Numbered from the stretch's first letter, positions 22,401-31,595 are shown. The stretch: DNA of 64,000 nucleotides from Hormiphora californensis (GCA_020137815.1 CM035357.1:372001-436000), one strand, 5' to 3'. Notes: generated from the letters alone by a model not told the origin. Made by a program: numbers and translations.

Positions 22401-22580
22401 AGGGTATATTCATATACCAACGACGATCTCTGGAACTTCACGACGACCTACTCCGGCGAAGCAGGACCTGTGCTACCATCATGTGAGAGGGGAACAAAAA
22501 TGATGTGGGCCTCCCTGAGGAACGGTATAATCAAAACACTTCGCTTGCCCAATCCGAGAAACAACAGATCAGATGATTAA
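19482..22580 (+). CDS. LINE-B ORF1, multidomain protein (2OG-oxygenase-like, coiled coil, SGNH-like)
   Basis: The product has 1032 residues, very long for a LINE ORF1. Residues 200-290 follow the pattern of an AlkB-like 2-oxoglutarate oxygenase jelly roll: the strand NLSILDTLMVSYTRDS, then KPLVILNIGSEQIIHMRSK, and HHFWVLL at the end. The iron-binding HxD is replaced by R219-F-D221, so it is probably inactive. Residues 445-485 look SAP-like. Residues 500-515 are lysine-rich. Residues 623-715 form a leucine heptad coiled coil. Residues 840-1022 resemble an SGNH/GDSL hydrolase with a G-x-N-D block (GWND, 901-904), but the nucleophile block reads HDGLFDG and no DxxH is seen. The likely role is binding element RNA. 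Its stop overlaps the start of ORF2 by 8 bases (22573-22580), suggesting coupled re-initiation. Confidence 0.75.
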   Translation: MQSLWSFNLGWGGTAPTTPVAPVDSNADKVEETIEGTGQETFSTPARIMRKLPSSIRRSSPYLQPAVIRDKLKLGRRRRTMSAPSSPSHRLAPAEYLTLGAVGGIRCLKMESDGVLKIANTAHGPILHRSSTVIGDDFSSDRAELAKQLAQDMPSDAADDQCNFKIRIGNSGTAQLYSDLVKTLQNHLKSSLPAAAPRNLSILDTLMVSYTRDSWIPVRFDGTSTKPLVILNIGSEQIIHMRSKHNTLVIDVPMPPLSVLCVDPTKEWSSINVVKGPDETSPDHHFWVLLTESVQQEEKQEIASPDLNTTNLKIEPSISDRSPSPLPTALSPATTEYPLTVKTPDSIGSNSKADKSIDCIKSPTPSSFNSESPGFDSDRFVNWEMTVNMVNSARVSILNKLMDAAKLPRTPGMDPYCSRQNLLNKFQKIYEGQEFPTPELCSTMLDQLTSKAIENEIVRLEINLGSSSSLKDKKKALVDRWCTRQSASDIRSDSHVSTTKSDKKREKKRKKKLMKQLSKSSQLSNEEKPAPTSESVEPEAPVTCAASKSSEPKTQIPSKPITTSYPPDDISNNRPIKVLEESLLHLKAEVASNRHIVDLLIDEEGNKPKKSKKLSTSNATEPDRVNELLKKIDHLTSINQTLVTKVDKLADSNTTLADAVGRITEQNELLKCELNELKCAHSTLLEAHNSAILRIQNLETRSSNMNADILRLTESTEVTQMNIAETPVRQPTPVAVEPEEQSHVPDQLRDLDTEVDVDQSNVNDVNGLSDSYASAISSSNGAPVEQPTGTGVAQVVDRTTRPPATDPRSASGDEGHLTARRRIRTARSSGPPAARESYRHHFVLVIHDGLFDGFNKAAFPRYLRLKLVKIRSLKNLATTEMDAFIRSVERWKPACVYIHTGWNDAREATLPLEIADHCRKISDAVLSVSTATPNLCFSTPFHVGTDNSPLADRVEDTSKAIFQFVSQFRSHSQRVYSYTNDDLWNFTTTYSGEAGPVLPSCERGTKMMWASLRNGIIKTLRLPNPRNNRSDD

Positions 22581-25500
22581 CATTAACAGTAAACCTCCGG
22601 GACTCAACTTTGTCTCGTGGAACATCCATGATGCCCGTTCAAGGATTGAAGGGAATAAAGTCGAGTTACCAGACTTCAGTTTAGTTACCTCGGCAGCTCA
22701 CTTCATCTGCCTGCAGGAAACTAAACGCCCAGTCACGATGGCGGGTTTCCGATGTTATAATTCCAACAGATCCAAATCAAGGTCTGGAGGAGTATGCATA
22801 GCGGTAAAAAACGAGATATCACATCTGGTGTCGCCCATCAATTGCGACCACCCTGATGTCGCGGCCATCCAGATTAATAAAGGTGTGCTCGGTGAGATGA
22901 CCATTCTTATTAGTGCTTATGACTCTCCTGATATGAGCTCCTATAAAAAGTCTGGCAAGTGCGTTGATGACGCGGTAACTGACACTATCACTGATATTAT
23001 CTCTGAACATAATGAATCGGTATCCACCATTATTATGGGAGATTTCAATGCCAGAACAGGAAACCAAATTGGGAATGCCCATCAAAGTATGCAGTCCAAC
23101 TTCTACAATGGCGTCGGCAACAGCAACCTCCTAGCCGGCATCAACTGTCCCCAACTGGCTATGCTACCTGAGCGTTCCTGTAAGGACTCGATAACTAACG
23201 CGAAGGGAAAAGCTTTTCTGGATTTTGTGAGAACTAACGGTCTTGTCATCAGCAACGGCAGAGTCTTAGGCGATATATTTGGTGAGGTGACATGCATCCG
23301 TCCTAATGGGGCGAGCTTGGTTGACTATTGCTGCACCGATCTCGACACCTATGAGAGGACTAGCTCTTTTCATGTGGGCCCTGTCTCCCCAATATCTGAC
23401 CACAGGCCAATTCACCTTTCCGTCAAGAAACAATCTATATCTACCTGCTACCAAACCCTGATAAGCCCCCAACAAGCACCGCGTGGCTTTGCCTGGAACA
23501 CGAAGGACAACAAATCGAGTATTGACTTCCTACAATACCAAACTCAAAAGGAATTTGAAGAAGAACTAAAGCCCCTCCTCCTGTCACCACCCGAAAACCA
23601 GAATGATGTTCATGAACTAAACAACAGTGTTGTTGAAATATTCAGAAAACTAGCCTCTAGCACCTTGAAGATGAAGGGGAAGAAAAAGAACAAATTCCAA
23701 TGGTACGACAGAGAATGTGAGAAATCAAAAGAAGCTCTTGAGAAATGCTGCAAAAAGATATCTTCGAAATGTCAAGATAAAAAGATGAGCGAAGAATTTC
23801 ACTGCCAAAAGCGAACCTATCGCAAGCTTACCAGGAGAAAGAAAAACAGTTACAAGTGGAAACTGAACTCCAGAATATCTAACATGAACTCCCGCCAATT
23901 AAACTGGTCCGGAGTGAAGAAGCTCAAACATGAAACATCTGACGAGATTGACTTTGATGTCCTGGACCTACACAACTTCTACCTATTCTTCAAAAAGTTG
24001 TATTCCAGCAAGTGTGACAAACCGATCTCCGATCATCCTGATCCCTCTGATCCTGAGTTTTACAACACGAGCACTAACCAGCAAGCAGTATTTCTTCTAT
24101 GCCAACCAATCTCCAAAGCAGAGCTGTCCGATGCCATATCGCGACTAAAAACGAACAAAAGCCCCTCGATAGATCTGATTACTAACGAGATGCTTCGCTC
24201 CACATCTAATGTTACTAAAGACGTCCTTCTCACGCTTTTCAACGGTTGTCTCACTCACGGGTGCTACCCATGGAACACTTCTATCACTACTGTGATCCAC
24301 AAAAAAGGGGCGACAGACAACCCGGACAACTTTAGGGCGATCACCTTGGGTAGTTGCATAGGCAAGCTCTATAGTAATATCCTACTGACCCGTATGGCAG
24401 ACTTCAGAAAGTCCGTGTGCCCTGACACCGCCAACCAGCAAGGATTCGCTAAGGGTGCCCAGACCAGTGATCATGTCCTAACCCTTAAAACCATTCTGGA
24501 CAAGTATCTACACATAAAGAAGCGAAGGGTCATCGCCTGCTTTATTGACTATCGTAAAGCATTCGATACGGTATGCAGATCGGCTCTCCTGAAAAAGCTG
24601 GGCTCAATGGGCATATGTGGCAGCTTCTTCAACTGCATTTCCAACATGTACGAAAACTCATCCACTGCGATCAAACTCTCGGGAATGCTATCCGAATCGT
24701 TCTTTGTACGTATCGGTACGGAACAGGGGCACCCATTAAGCCCCGAGTTCTTTAAGATGTTCGTTGATGAGATGTCAAAGATGCTTAACAATACTAATGG
24801 ATCCTTCCCTATGCTAGGCGGAGTCAACATCACCCACCTATTATGGGCCGACGATATCGTGTTATTGGCATTAGACAGAGTTACCATGCTGAATCTCATT
24901 AGTGTAGTCGGTGAATATGCGACCAAATGGGAGCTCGAAGTAAACACTAGCAAAACCAAGATCCTAGTGTTCAACTCATCGGGGAGGATCCTAAAGGAAG
25001 CTAAAGGCTACTATCTACTCGGAAAAGAATTGGAAGCGGTGAAAGAATACACTTACCTGGGAATAACTTTCGTGGCCTCTGGTTCGTTGAAAACCGCCAT
25101 GAAAAACCTATCACTGAAAGCCACAAGAGCTATTTCAATACTGAGGAGGACTGTTGACGTTAATGCCCTATCAGCCTGGACAGTTTTCAAGCTGTATGAT
25201 GCTCTCATTGAGCCCATTCTGACCTACGGCTCACCGGTATGGCTTCCATCACTGGAGGTGGCCAAAGCTCTGGACCAGTCAACTAGCTGTGATACTTTTT
25301 TCAAGCGTCTAACCTCTGATACATCTGAGAAAGTGCACCTGAGATTCATTAAGTGGGCGCTTGGTGTCCATAAAAAAGCCACTAATACTGCTTGCTACGG
25401 AGACTCGGGCAGAGCTCCTACATTTATATCTGCGATCAACCGTGGTCTTTCTTACTTTGACCGAGTAATGTCAAAAGAAGCAGATGGTTCAATCCTAGGC

Positions 25501-26052
25501 CTTGCCGGGGAAGAACAGAGGTCTCTGAATCTAAATTGGTACTCCTTCTGGGAAAACATCCGCAACAATTTCACTAGAAATGACCTCGAGAGATTCATGA
25601 TTAACCACTGGGATCACTTGAGGCGGAACCAGTCTAAACTGAGCTATTACAACTCTGTGAAGTCAACGTACGGCTACGAGGAATATCTTAACCTGAGACG
25701 TGTAAACAGATGTGAAATTAGCAAACTCCGGCTAAGTGCACACGACCTAAGGGTGGAGACTTCCAGATACTCAAACCACCAAACACCAAACTACTGTCGC
25801 TTCTGTTGTGATGGACAAGCAAAACAGCTGCTCGATCAATTGCCACTTGCGGAACCACTCATCGAAAATGAACAGCATGTCCTAAATGAGTGCCCCACAT
25901 ACGAAGAAATGCGGCAAACTCTCCCAGACCACCTGCTCTCGGCCATCGCAAGCGGGGAAGCAGCAAACATTTACACCGAAAGGAATGGAAATGCCCTGAA
26001 CAGGTTCCTCAAAGCGTCACATACATTACGAGTCAATTATATGGAACCATGA
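22573..26052 (+). CDS. LINE-B ORF2: APE endonuclease, reverse transcriptase, C-terminal zinc-finger-like motif
   Basis: This intact 1159-residue protein nicks target DNA and reverse-transcribes the element RNA. The endonuclease (residues 10-290) shows N17, QE (E49), GDFNAR (D157, N159), LVDY (D251) and SDH (275-277). The reverse transcriptase (about 560-850) shows FIDYRKAFD (D659) and WADD (D760, D761), so all three catalytic aspartates are present. The usual RQGCPLSP box reads EQGHPLSP. After the thumb come YTYLGITF, a PILTYGSPVW block and a GRAPT segment. A CxxC...HxxxxC motif lies near residues 1075-1115 (YCRFCC ... HVLNEC). There is no RNase H domain. The start codon lies inside the end of ORF1. 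No frameshift or stop is seen. Confidence 0.93.
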   Translation: MININSKPPGLNFVSWNIHDARSRIEGNKVELPDFSLVTSAAHFICLQETKRPVTMAGFRCYNSNRSKSRSGGVCIAVKNEISHLVSPINCDHPDVAAIQINKGVLGEMTILISAYDSPDMSSYKKSGKCVDDAVTDTITDIISEHNESVSTIIMGDFNARTGNQIGNAHQSMQSNFYNGVGNSNLLAGINCPQLAMLPERSCKDSITNAKGKAFLDFVRTNGLVISNGRVLGDIFGEVTCIRPNGASLVDYCCTDLDTYERTSSFHVGPVSPISDHRPIHLSVKKQSISTCYQTLISPQQAPRGFAWNTKDNKSSIDFLQYQTQKEFEEELKPLLLSPPENQNDVHELNNSVVEIFRKLASSTLKMKGKKKNKFQWYDRECEKSKEALEKCCKKISSKCQDKKMSEEFHCQKRTYRKLTRRKKNSYKWKLNSRISNMNSRQLNWSGVKKLKHETSDEIDFDVLDLHNFYLFFKKLYSSKCDKPISDHPDPSDPEFYNTSTNQQAVFLLCQPISKAELSDAISRLKTNKSPSIDLITNEMLRSTSNVTKDVLLTLFNGCLTHGCYPWNTSITTVIHKKGATDNPDNFRAITLGSCIGKLYSNILLTRMADFRKSVCPDTANQQGFAKGAQTSDHVLTLKTILDKYLHIKKRRVIACFIDYRKAFDTVCRSALLKKLGSMGICGSFFNCISNMYENSSTAIKLSGMLSESFFVRIGTEQGHPLSPEFFKMFVDEMSKMLNNTNGSFPMLGGVNITHLLWADDIVLLALDRVTMLNLISVVGEYATKWELEVNTSKTKILVFNSSGRILKEAKGYYLLGKELEAVKEYTYLGITFVASGSLKTAMKNLSLKATRAISILRRTVDVNALSAWTVFKLYDALIEPILTYGSPVWLPSLEVAKALDQSTSCDTFFKRLTSDTSEKVHLRFIKWALGVHKKATNTACYGDSGRAPTFISAINRGLSYFDRVMSKEADGSILGLAGEEQRSLNLNWYSFWENIRNNFTRNDLERFMINHWDHLRRNQSKLSYYNSVKSTYGYEEYLNLRRVNRCEISKLRLSAHDLRVETSRYSNHQTPNYCRFCCDGQAKQLLDQLPLAEPLIENEQHVLNECPTYEEMRQTLPDHLLSAIASGEAANIYTERNGNALNRFLKASHTLRVNYMEP

Positions 26053-26330
26053 ACACTTTTATATTTGCAGTAATCATATGTCAACTATTCCTGGTTAGGG
26101 CGTGTGTGGGTCTCGATGCTCCCAGCGTCTGCCTGAGTAGAGACCAGTGGTGCTGCCGTGTGTGTGCCTCGTCGCAAATCAATCGGTTTCGCGGAGGGAC
26201 AGGCAGGCGGGAGCATTGCTGATCTGGCAGTCGCTGGGCCCATCTGTGTTTTTTCCCCCTACTGTGCAGGATGGCACAGCCATGATGTTTTGGCTCTTTT
26301 CCTGTTGGTTTTATTCTATTCTATTCTATT
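26053..26330 (+). other. LINE-B 3' untranslated region and (TATTC)n tail
   Basis: These 260 bases have no coding signal. They end in about four TATTC units (26312-26330) instead of poly-A. Short tandem tails of this sort are known from CR1-, L2- and RTE-type LINEs. Confidence 0.75.
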
Positions 26331-26337
26331 CTACACA
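26330..26337. repeat. Right target-site duplication of LINE-B
   Basis: TCTACACA is identical to 18650-18657 and follows directly on the (TATTC)n tail. Confidence 0.75.
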
Positions 26338-27171
26338 GACGGCTCAAAGATGGAAAGCAGTGATGGCCAAGTCACTGGTGCAGGAGCCATCATTATCTAC
26401 GAACATGAGTATAAAGTAATAATCCAACCTCTTGCACCCATAAATACAATCAACCAAGCTGAACTCCAGGCCATCTGCATGGTAGCCAACAACCTACTGA
26501 GAGGTGAAACAATGAACAAAAACATAATTATCTACACCGACTCCAAGACCACTCTAACGAGATTAACAAGAGGCTACTCAAACTCTATCCAATTAACAAC
26601 TACGATAAAAAGCCTTCTGAACCTACAGACACTCAACAACGTCAACATTCAAAAGGTCAAGGCGCACTCCAACATCCCAGGTAACGAAGCCGCAGACCAA
26701 ATTGCCAAGAGAGCTACAAGAGACAGCACCTCCACCGCAAACCCATTCGACCTAACAAAAACGCAACTTATGACATTAGTCAGAGACGACTGCACTAAGA
26801 AGTTCATAAAGCAAATCGAAAAGGCCAACTACTCCAAATGGACAACTACACTACTTTACAAACTCATCAGAGATTGTAAGAACCTGAAATTTACCAATAA
26901 ACAATATCTAAAAAGCTTAACACTCGCAACATCAGGACAAAACAACCTAAATAGCGCCATCTCACACAAAGACAAGTCCGAATCTGCCCTCTGCGAATTG
27001 TGCAATGTCAAAGAGAACGCGGAGCACAAACTACTACACTGCCCGGACCTAGATGAACTAAGATACAAACTGGACTACCAGGACATTGCCGAAAATGTTC
27101 TCACCCCCGACCAAAAACTCGACCTAGGGAAACTCTCCAAACTTACAGCCAAATGCAATCTATTTAACTGA
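26332..27171 (+). pseudogene. LINE-A ORF2, 3' part: RNase H domain and C-terminal zinc knuckle
   Basis: The reading frame is open from upstream of 26332, but the first bases belong to LINE-B. From YTDGSK on it is a ribonuclease HI domain with the acidic residues in YTDGS, QAELQ, YTDSK and NEAAD. About 100 residues later a CxxC-x7-H-x4-C knuckle follows (CELCNV ... HKLLHC), as in I-group LINEs. The A/C-rich codon choice matches 16601-18397 and differs from LINE-B, supporting one parent element. It ends normally at TGA 27171. Confidence 0.85.
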
Positions 27172-27571
27172 GCACCCCTAACCATCCTGACCTGAAACAG
27201 GTAACAGAGTCGAGACTGTTACCTAGGAGGGACTACACACATGCACATCTACCTTAGGACCCGCGAGTAATGGGGCAGGTCTGGGCCCACTCGGCCACCC
27301 CGCCTCCTTAGGCAAGTATTAAATCCGCAAAATGCACACCACTGGGGGCTGATACTTGCGCAATGCCTCACAGTGTTACTTTAAGTGTAGACGCTTAACC
27401 GTGCAATATAAGTCTAAGAAATTAGACTTTTCCGGACCTCCTGGCTGTATGCAGATCTGTGTACTAGCGGTATCGACCCAAGGCCAAGAGTGTGATAAGA
27501 TTTGTCAACCGACACAGGCCTCACGGGCTGTGAGTTATCGCTAGTGACAAATTCGGAAGACCCACTTACTT
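27172..27571. other. Probable LINE-A 3' region and flank
   Basis: No coding region is convincing. GGTAACAGAGTC/GACTGTTACC (27200-27222) and GCAAGTATTA/TGATACTTGC (27313-27361) form short hairpins. I cannot tell where LINE-A ends; no A-tail or target duplication was seen. Confidence 0.4.
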
Positions 27572-27877
27572 CTACAGCTCCTTGCAGCAGTAGTAACCGA
27601 AGACCAGCCAGGGAGGCAGGTAAATTTCACCCATTGTCTTAACATACAAGACACGCTGGTCTCTATTAAGCCGTGAATCAAAACTCTTCTTGTGGTGCCG
27701 GAACAGTTCGAGGGAAATGTGGAGCTTGCTCTGCAGAACACCAGGACTGAACCGGAGAACACCAACACTGTCCCTTTGTGTGGAGGGTAGTGGCGTGGAG
27801 TGATTATAATGGAGGTCGGCTGTCGACCTATGATGGGGCAGCACAGTGGGCGGAATGATGGGAGGTGCTAAACACAC
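27572..27877 (-). CDS. Possible last coding exon of an unidentified gene
   Basis: On the minus strand an open frame of about 98 codons starts at a plausible acceptor (TTTAG after a TG-rich run, near 27870-27877) and ends at TAG in 27572. The sequence is compositionally normal and protein-like, with charged and aromatic residues spaced as in a folded protein (RLNRDQRVLYVKTMG, then YLPPWLVFGYYCC). I do not recognise the family. No upstream exon was identified, so the gene may be truncated or have distant exons. The overlapping frame at 27541-27768 is less protein-like. Confidence 0.4.
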   Translation of the reverse strand: MCLAPPIIPPTVLPHHRSTADLHYNHSTPLPSTQRDSVGVLRFSPGVLQSKLHISLELFRHHKKSFDSRLNRDQRVLYVKTMGEIYLPPWLVFGYYCCKEL

Positions 27878-28370
27878 ACACACACACACTATACAGCTGT
27901 TGTTCCGTTTAATTTCCTAATGATAGCTGCAGTACTCACTATATAATGTGATCACATATTGGCTGGTAGGTATGCTGTAAAACATTTACCAACTCTGCAA
28001 TATGTGGCGGATGAAATAGCATTTAACGTTTTAGTTTCATATTACTAAAATTTAAAGCGGAATGAAATTATAGATTGAATATAATAGTAAATCTTCATTA
28101 GAGCTTCTTAGTAGGAGAGAATTGGGAAGCGATTCTGTCCGTGACAAATTTCAGACCTCAATTTCATTCTATAACGCCGAAATTTTATATCAATAAGCAC
28201 GTGACTCGATAGAACATTATTGAAGATTCAAAAATCTTGAGTTCTGTGACTTTACTACTTGCTAAAATTTTGTGACGTACTAAAATTCAATAGCTTCGAT
28301 TGGCATTATATGCTATAACAGAGTCTGTAGACCCCTTTTCCTTTTGCAGTGCACATGACAAAGCAGCCCT

Positions 28371-28452
28371 TTTATAATAACAGCCCTTTTTATAATAACA
28401 GCCCTTTTTATAATTACAGCCCTTTTTATAATAACAGCCCTTTTTATATTTA
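28371..28452. repeat. About 20-bp tandem repeat, five copies
   Basis: The unit is CAGCCCTTTTTATAATAA, 18-20 bases long, with one copy reading AATTA. Confidence 0.85.
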
Positions 28453-29419
28453 GCTGTTATCAAAATCGCACTAATACATTTCTAAGGTGCTCCCTCTCTG
28501 TATTCGATATATTGAATACTAACTAATAAGTGACAGCTGACCCCCTCTACTAAAAAGAAATGTTGAAGTTTGTAATTTAGCTCGTCAAAGAGATTTCTAG
28601 AGATGCTGCGATGAAGATGATGCGTGACTAGCAACGCTATATTTCTAACGGGGGAGAGGGGGAGAGAGAGGGAGAGACGTTTTATATTGCAGTAGGGGTC
28701 TTTATTTGGAAGATGCCGTTCGTTTTTTTTTGTTGGTTGATCAAATGCAATTGGTGAATTATATTATTTGATTAGTTAATTATTTAATTAATTAGTTGTC
28801 CTTGAAAACCAATATAAATTGTAATTTTTATGTTCTAACCTAAGTAACAATGGTGCTTGTAGTAGAGATACGGTAATGGAGGATACTGTAATGGTGCACG
28901 GACTTTGCGTAATGCGCGAGCGCTTTTAAAAGTTCATTTGGTCAGCACGTCATAGCGTGTTGATTGGCTCCGCTTGCACGTCGTCTAACCGTGACACCTT
29001 GTCGAACCGATATACCACGTATTCTCACTACAAGCACCCATGTGAAATCTCTATTATGTATAAATTATAAAAAGGACCGGTTTGAGAACACGTTCGAGTT
29101 ATTGCACAATACATGGTTCTTTAGGGTCACCTTTTCTAATGTTAAAGACTTTTTATTTAACAGCTTGAGCCGGTGAATATATTCATTTGGTGTTTGGTGT
29201 GTTGAGCAACTTGATGTTTGATATGATATTTGCGTGTTTTCTAGTTATGTTGCAACTTGATGATGTTCTCAGAAAGAAATTGTATTTCTGAGTAAAGCTT
29301 CAGACCCAAATTTACAGACTTTTTTTAGTAAGTACGTTATTCAAAACAATGCAATAAATGTCTCTCACTTTACATTCAAATAGGATTATAGAAGTTGGTA
29401 CTACAAGTGATTTAACAGT

Positions 29420-29473
29420 TTGGTTACGAAATAACCCCTCCCTTGCCAGCGCGAGAGGTTATTTCGTAACCAA
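29420..29473. mobile_element. Minimal TTGGTTACG-family palindrome, 54 bp
   Basis: TTGGTTACGAAATAACCCCT at the left and GAGAGGTTATTTCGTAACCAA-type sequence at the right are inverted repeats around 10 bases. It is the smallest member of the TIR family seen at 13164 and 34562. Confidence 0.7.
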
Positions 29474-30264
29474 TATAACAATTTAATTTGTACGGCAGAA
29501 TATTCTCACCATCACCCACCTAGCTATAAGGGGGGAGGTTTTAACTTATAGTTTAATGGTAAAGAACTCAGCTTCTGTGGAAACTAAGCATATGATTGGA
29601 TTGTCTAGTCTCCCTCAATACAATAAAGCCATTAACAGCTGCTGCAGTCTCGACTACCAGTTGTGTATGAGGTAATATCGAAACTATAGTTGCCAATTTA
29701 TAGTTACCATAGTTACCATAGACAGTTTTAATATATAGTTGAGAATCATAGCTCCTTTATATGCGTCTATACAATATAATTTAAATTCCAGACTGAAAAG
29801 AATATATTTTATGTCTTCTAGTTTTAATTATATAGTTAACTACCTTAGTTAACTACGCCCTACAACTTCAGAAGATCTAGAGAAAGTCTGGTGCAATGCT
29901 TAACTATAAACGTCTGACAATATATGGCTCGGAATATGTCGCGATCGACTATAATCCCCCCCCCTAAACCCCCATATAAGTATAATTCTGAAGTTGTTAT
30001 AATAGTTCTTCAATTCTAGAGAAACTTTGATTTAAGCCAGAGTCGGGTAGGGATAGTATAAGAATCCAGTTGAATATTTTGACACCATTATAATAGTCAA
30101 TGGTGTCAAAACATTATTATAATTATTGTTAGGTGTCAAAACATTATTACTATTATTATTAGTATTAACCTGCCCTATTCTCCACGATTCTAGCTACTGA
30201 AACGATGGTGTTTTAGACCTAATCATACAGTTTACCATGACCCCTATTTTAACTAACCCACCCC

Positions 30265-31347
30265 ATGTTTCTAGCAATGAAAGTGTTCATCCCAGACTCC
30301 CCAGTTGACCTCTCATCTACAGTCTCCATCCCCCTCTACATCTACCAGTTCCTAATGATCACAGTGGCCCTGATCGGCAACAGTTTCGTTATCTACGCCT
30401 CCAGAAAGTTCAACGCACTACACCTTGATACAACCTCAGTACTACTAATCGAGAACTTGGCAGTAGTTGACATTCTGCTAGTGATAGTGGGATATGTTCC
30501 CAAACTGGTCACCCTATTCGCTGGTAACTGGGTCCTTGGAGGCAGCATCTGTTACTTTACAGCTTTCACCCAGTTCCTCCCTGGTGCGGTGGAGATACTG
30601 ACACTCACCATCATATCAGGTTATAGGTGCTATTGTGTGTGGCAACCCTTTCACAGTAAGCCTAACATAAAGATCACAAAACTAGTGATATTGGGGTTAT
30701 GGATTATTGGATCAGTTAACCCATTTACATTTGTTGTGGCTAACAAAAGTACTGCTATATTCGATGTTAGAACACTGTCGTGTGTGACTGATGTAGCTAA
30801 ACAACACGCCAAAATGACATTTATTGCCCTCCTGGTTTTTGGCATTGTTCCAGTATTATTGACGGTGTTATTTAATCTGTGTACCCTGGTCCCTACGTTC
30901 CTGTTTACCGCTGCAAGCAGGGCCCGCTCCAACAGACAAGCTATAGTAACAGTCAGCTGCATCTGTACAGTGTTCGTTATATCCTGGGTCCCATATATTG
31001 TCAGAGCTATCCTCAAGATAATGGGGTACAATCTACCTCTCTGGTTCTACAGTCTACAATATTGTCTGAACATTATCAGCCTGACACTAAATCCACTCAT
31101 CTACAGTCTGACCAACAGGAAGTTTCGCATGTTCATATTTAGCCGGTATAAGCGGCTCCGAAGGAACGTGGCTAGGACATTGTCGGTTAGAAGGTGTGTG
31201 GTTAGGAGTCCTGCTACGGTTAGTTGTAGTGAGCGGCAGATTAGTGCTGGCAAGTGTGGCAAGTGTGTAATGAACTTTCACAACGGGCATCATGATAGTC
31301 CGGGGTCCAACAAATTGGGACATATCGGGAACTCAACACGTGTCTGA
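30265..31347 (+). CDS. Class A (rhodopsin-like) GPCR, single exon, 360 residues
   Basis: This is a seven-transmembrane receptor of the plasma membrane. Landmarks: GN in TM1 (N39), LAVVD in TM2 (D69), WVLG (W89) and the disulfide cysteines C96 and C173, W146 in TM4, SWVPY in TM6 (W241, P243) and NPLIY in TM7 (276-280). The DRY motif reads YRC (120-122), with the acid replaced by tyrosine. The N-terminus is short (about 20 residues) and the C-tail is basic. Start choice: MFLAMK has two methionines, at 30265 and 30277, and either could be used. The ligand is unknown; a small-molecule or peptide receptor fits the short N-terminus. It is a relative of the receptors at 57894 and 42972. A polyadenylation signal AATAAA lies at 31596. 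Confidence 0.93.
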   Translation: MFLAMKVFIPDSPVDLSSTVSIPLYIYQFLMITVALIGNSFVIYASRKFNALHLDTTSVLLIENLAVVDILLVIVGYVPKLVTLFAGNWVLGGSICYFTAFTQFLPGAVEILTLTIISGYRCYCVWQPFHSKPNIKITKLVILGLWIIGSVNPFTFVVANKSTAIFDVRTLSCVTDVAKQHAKMTFIALLVFGIVPVLLTVLFNLCTLVPTFLFTAASRARSNRQAIVTVSCICTVFVISWVPYIVRAILKIMGYNLPLWFYSLQYCLNIISLTLNPLIYSLTNRKFRMFIFSRYKRLRRNVARTLSVRRCVVRSPATVSCSERQISAGKCGKCVMNFHNGHHDSPGSNKLGHIGNSTRV

Positions 31348-31480
31348 GTGTGTGTGACACGGTGTGTGTGTGTGTGGGTGAGTGTGTGAGGGGTCTCGGT
31401 GGGGATCTGAGAGAGAGTGTGAGTGACGGGTCTGAGTCTGAGTGTGTGAGAGTGTGAGTGTGTGTGAGTGTGAGTGTGTG
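31348..31480. repeat. TG-rich low-complexity tract directly after the GPCR stop
   Basis: GTGTGTG and GAGTGTG runs fill the start of the presumed 3' untranslated region. Confidence 0.9.
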
Positions 31481-31585
31481 AACCCTTTGGGGACGATAAG
31501 CCCACACTTACACAGGAAATTGTGTTTTTTTCTATGAACTACTTCTACTGGGTGATGACTCGATTATTATCGTCCCCAAAGGGTT
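31481..31585. repeat. 19-bp inverted repeat in the GPCR 3' region
   Basis: AACCCTTTGGGGACGATAA (31481-31499) and its exact complement (31567-31585) lie 67 bases apart. It could be a small inverted-repeat element or an RNA stem in the 3' untranslated region, just before AATAAA. Confidence 0.8.
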
Positions 31586-31595
31586 AATATTGTTG

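Larger units (their letters stand above)
18658..26329 (+). mobile_element. LINE-B, full-length non-LTR retrotransposon, about 7.7 kb
   Basis: Both edges are defined by the interrupted RNase H reading frame of LINE-A and by the 8-bp duplication TCTACACA. Order: 5' untranslated region with a 145-bp tandem repeat and a tRNA-like segment, ORF1 (19482-22580), ORF2 (22573-26052), a 260-bp 3' untranslated region and a short (TATTC)n tail at 26312-26330. Both ORFs are long and unbroken, so the insertion is young and could still be active. The exact 5' edge is uncertain by some bases because CTACACATT repeats at 18651 and 18665. The clade is not settled. The ORF2 C-terminus (YLGITF, then GRAPT) resembles a group common in cnidarians and molluscs. 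Confidence 0.85.
27890..30264. other. Gene-free AT-rich stretch with small repeats
   Basis: It contains a roughly 20-bp tandem repeat (28371-28452), the palindrome 29420-29473, and a hairpin at 30077-30111 (TTTTGACACCATTATAATAG and its complement), followed by another GGTGTCAAAACATTATTA copy. The ORF at 28964-29176 is not supported. The end of this stretch must hold the promoter of the GPCR gene at 30265, but I recognise no element. Confidence 0.45.

Noticed and set aside
18658-26329. Target-specific LINE aimed at tRNA genes
   Set aside because: The target is the RNase H sequence of another LINE, shown by the duplicated TCTACACA. The tRNA-like segment lies inside LINE-B, not at its edge.
29539-29610. 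tRNA gene with D arm TAGTTTAATGGTAAA
   Set aside because: No matching acceptor stem, anticodon arm or B box follows.
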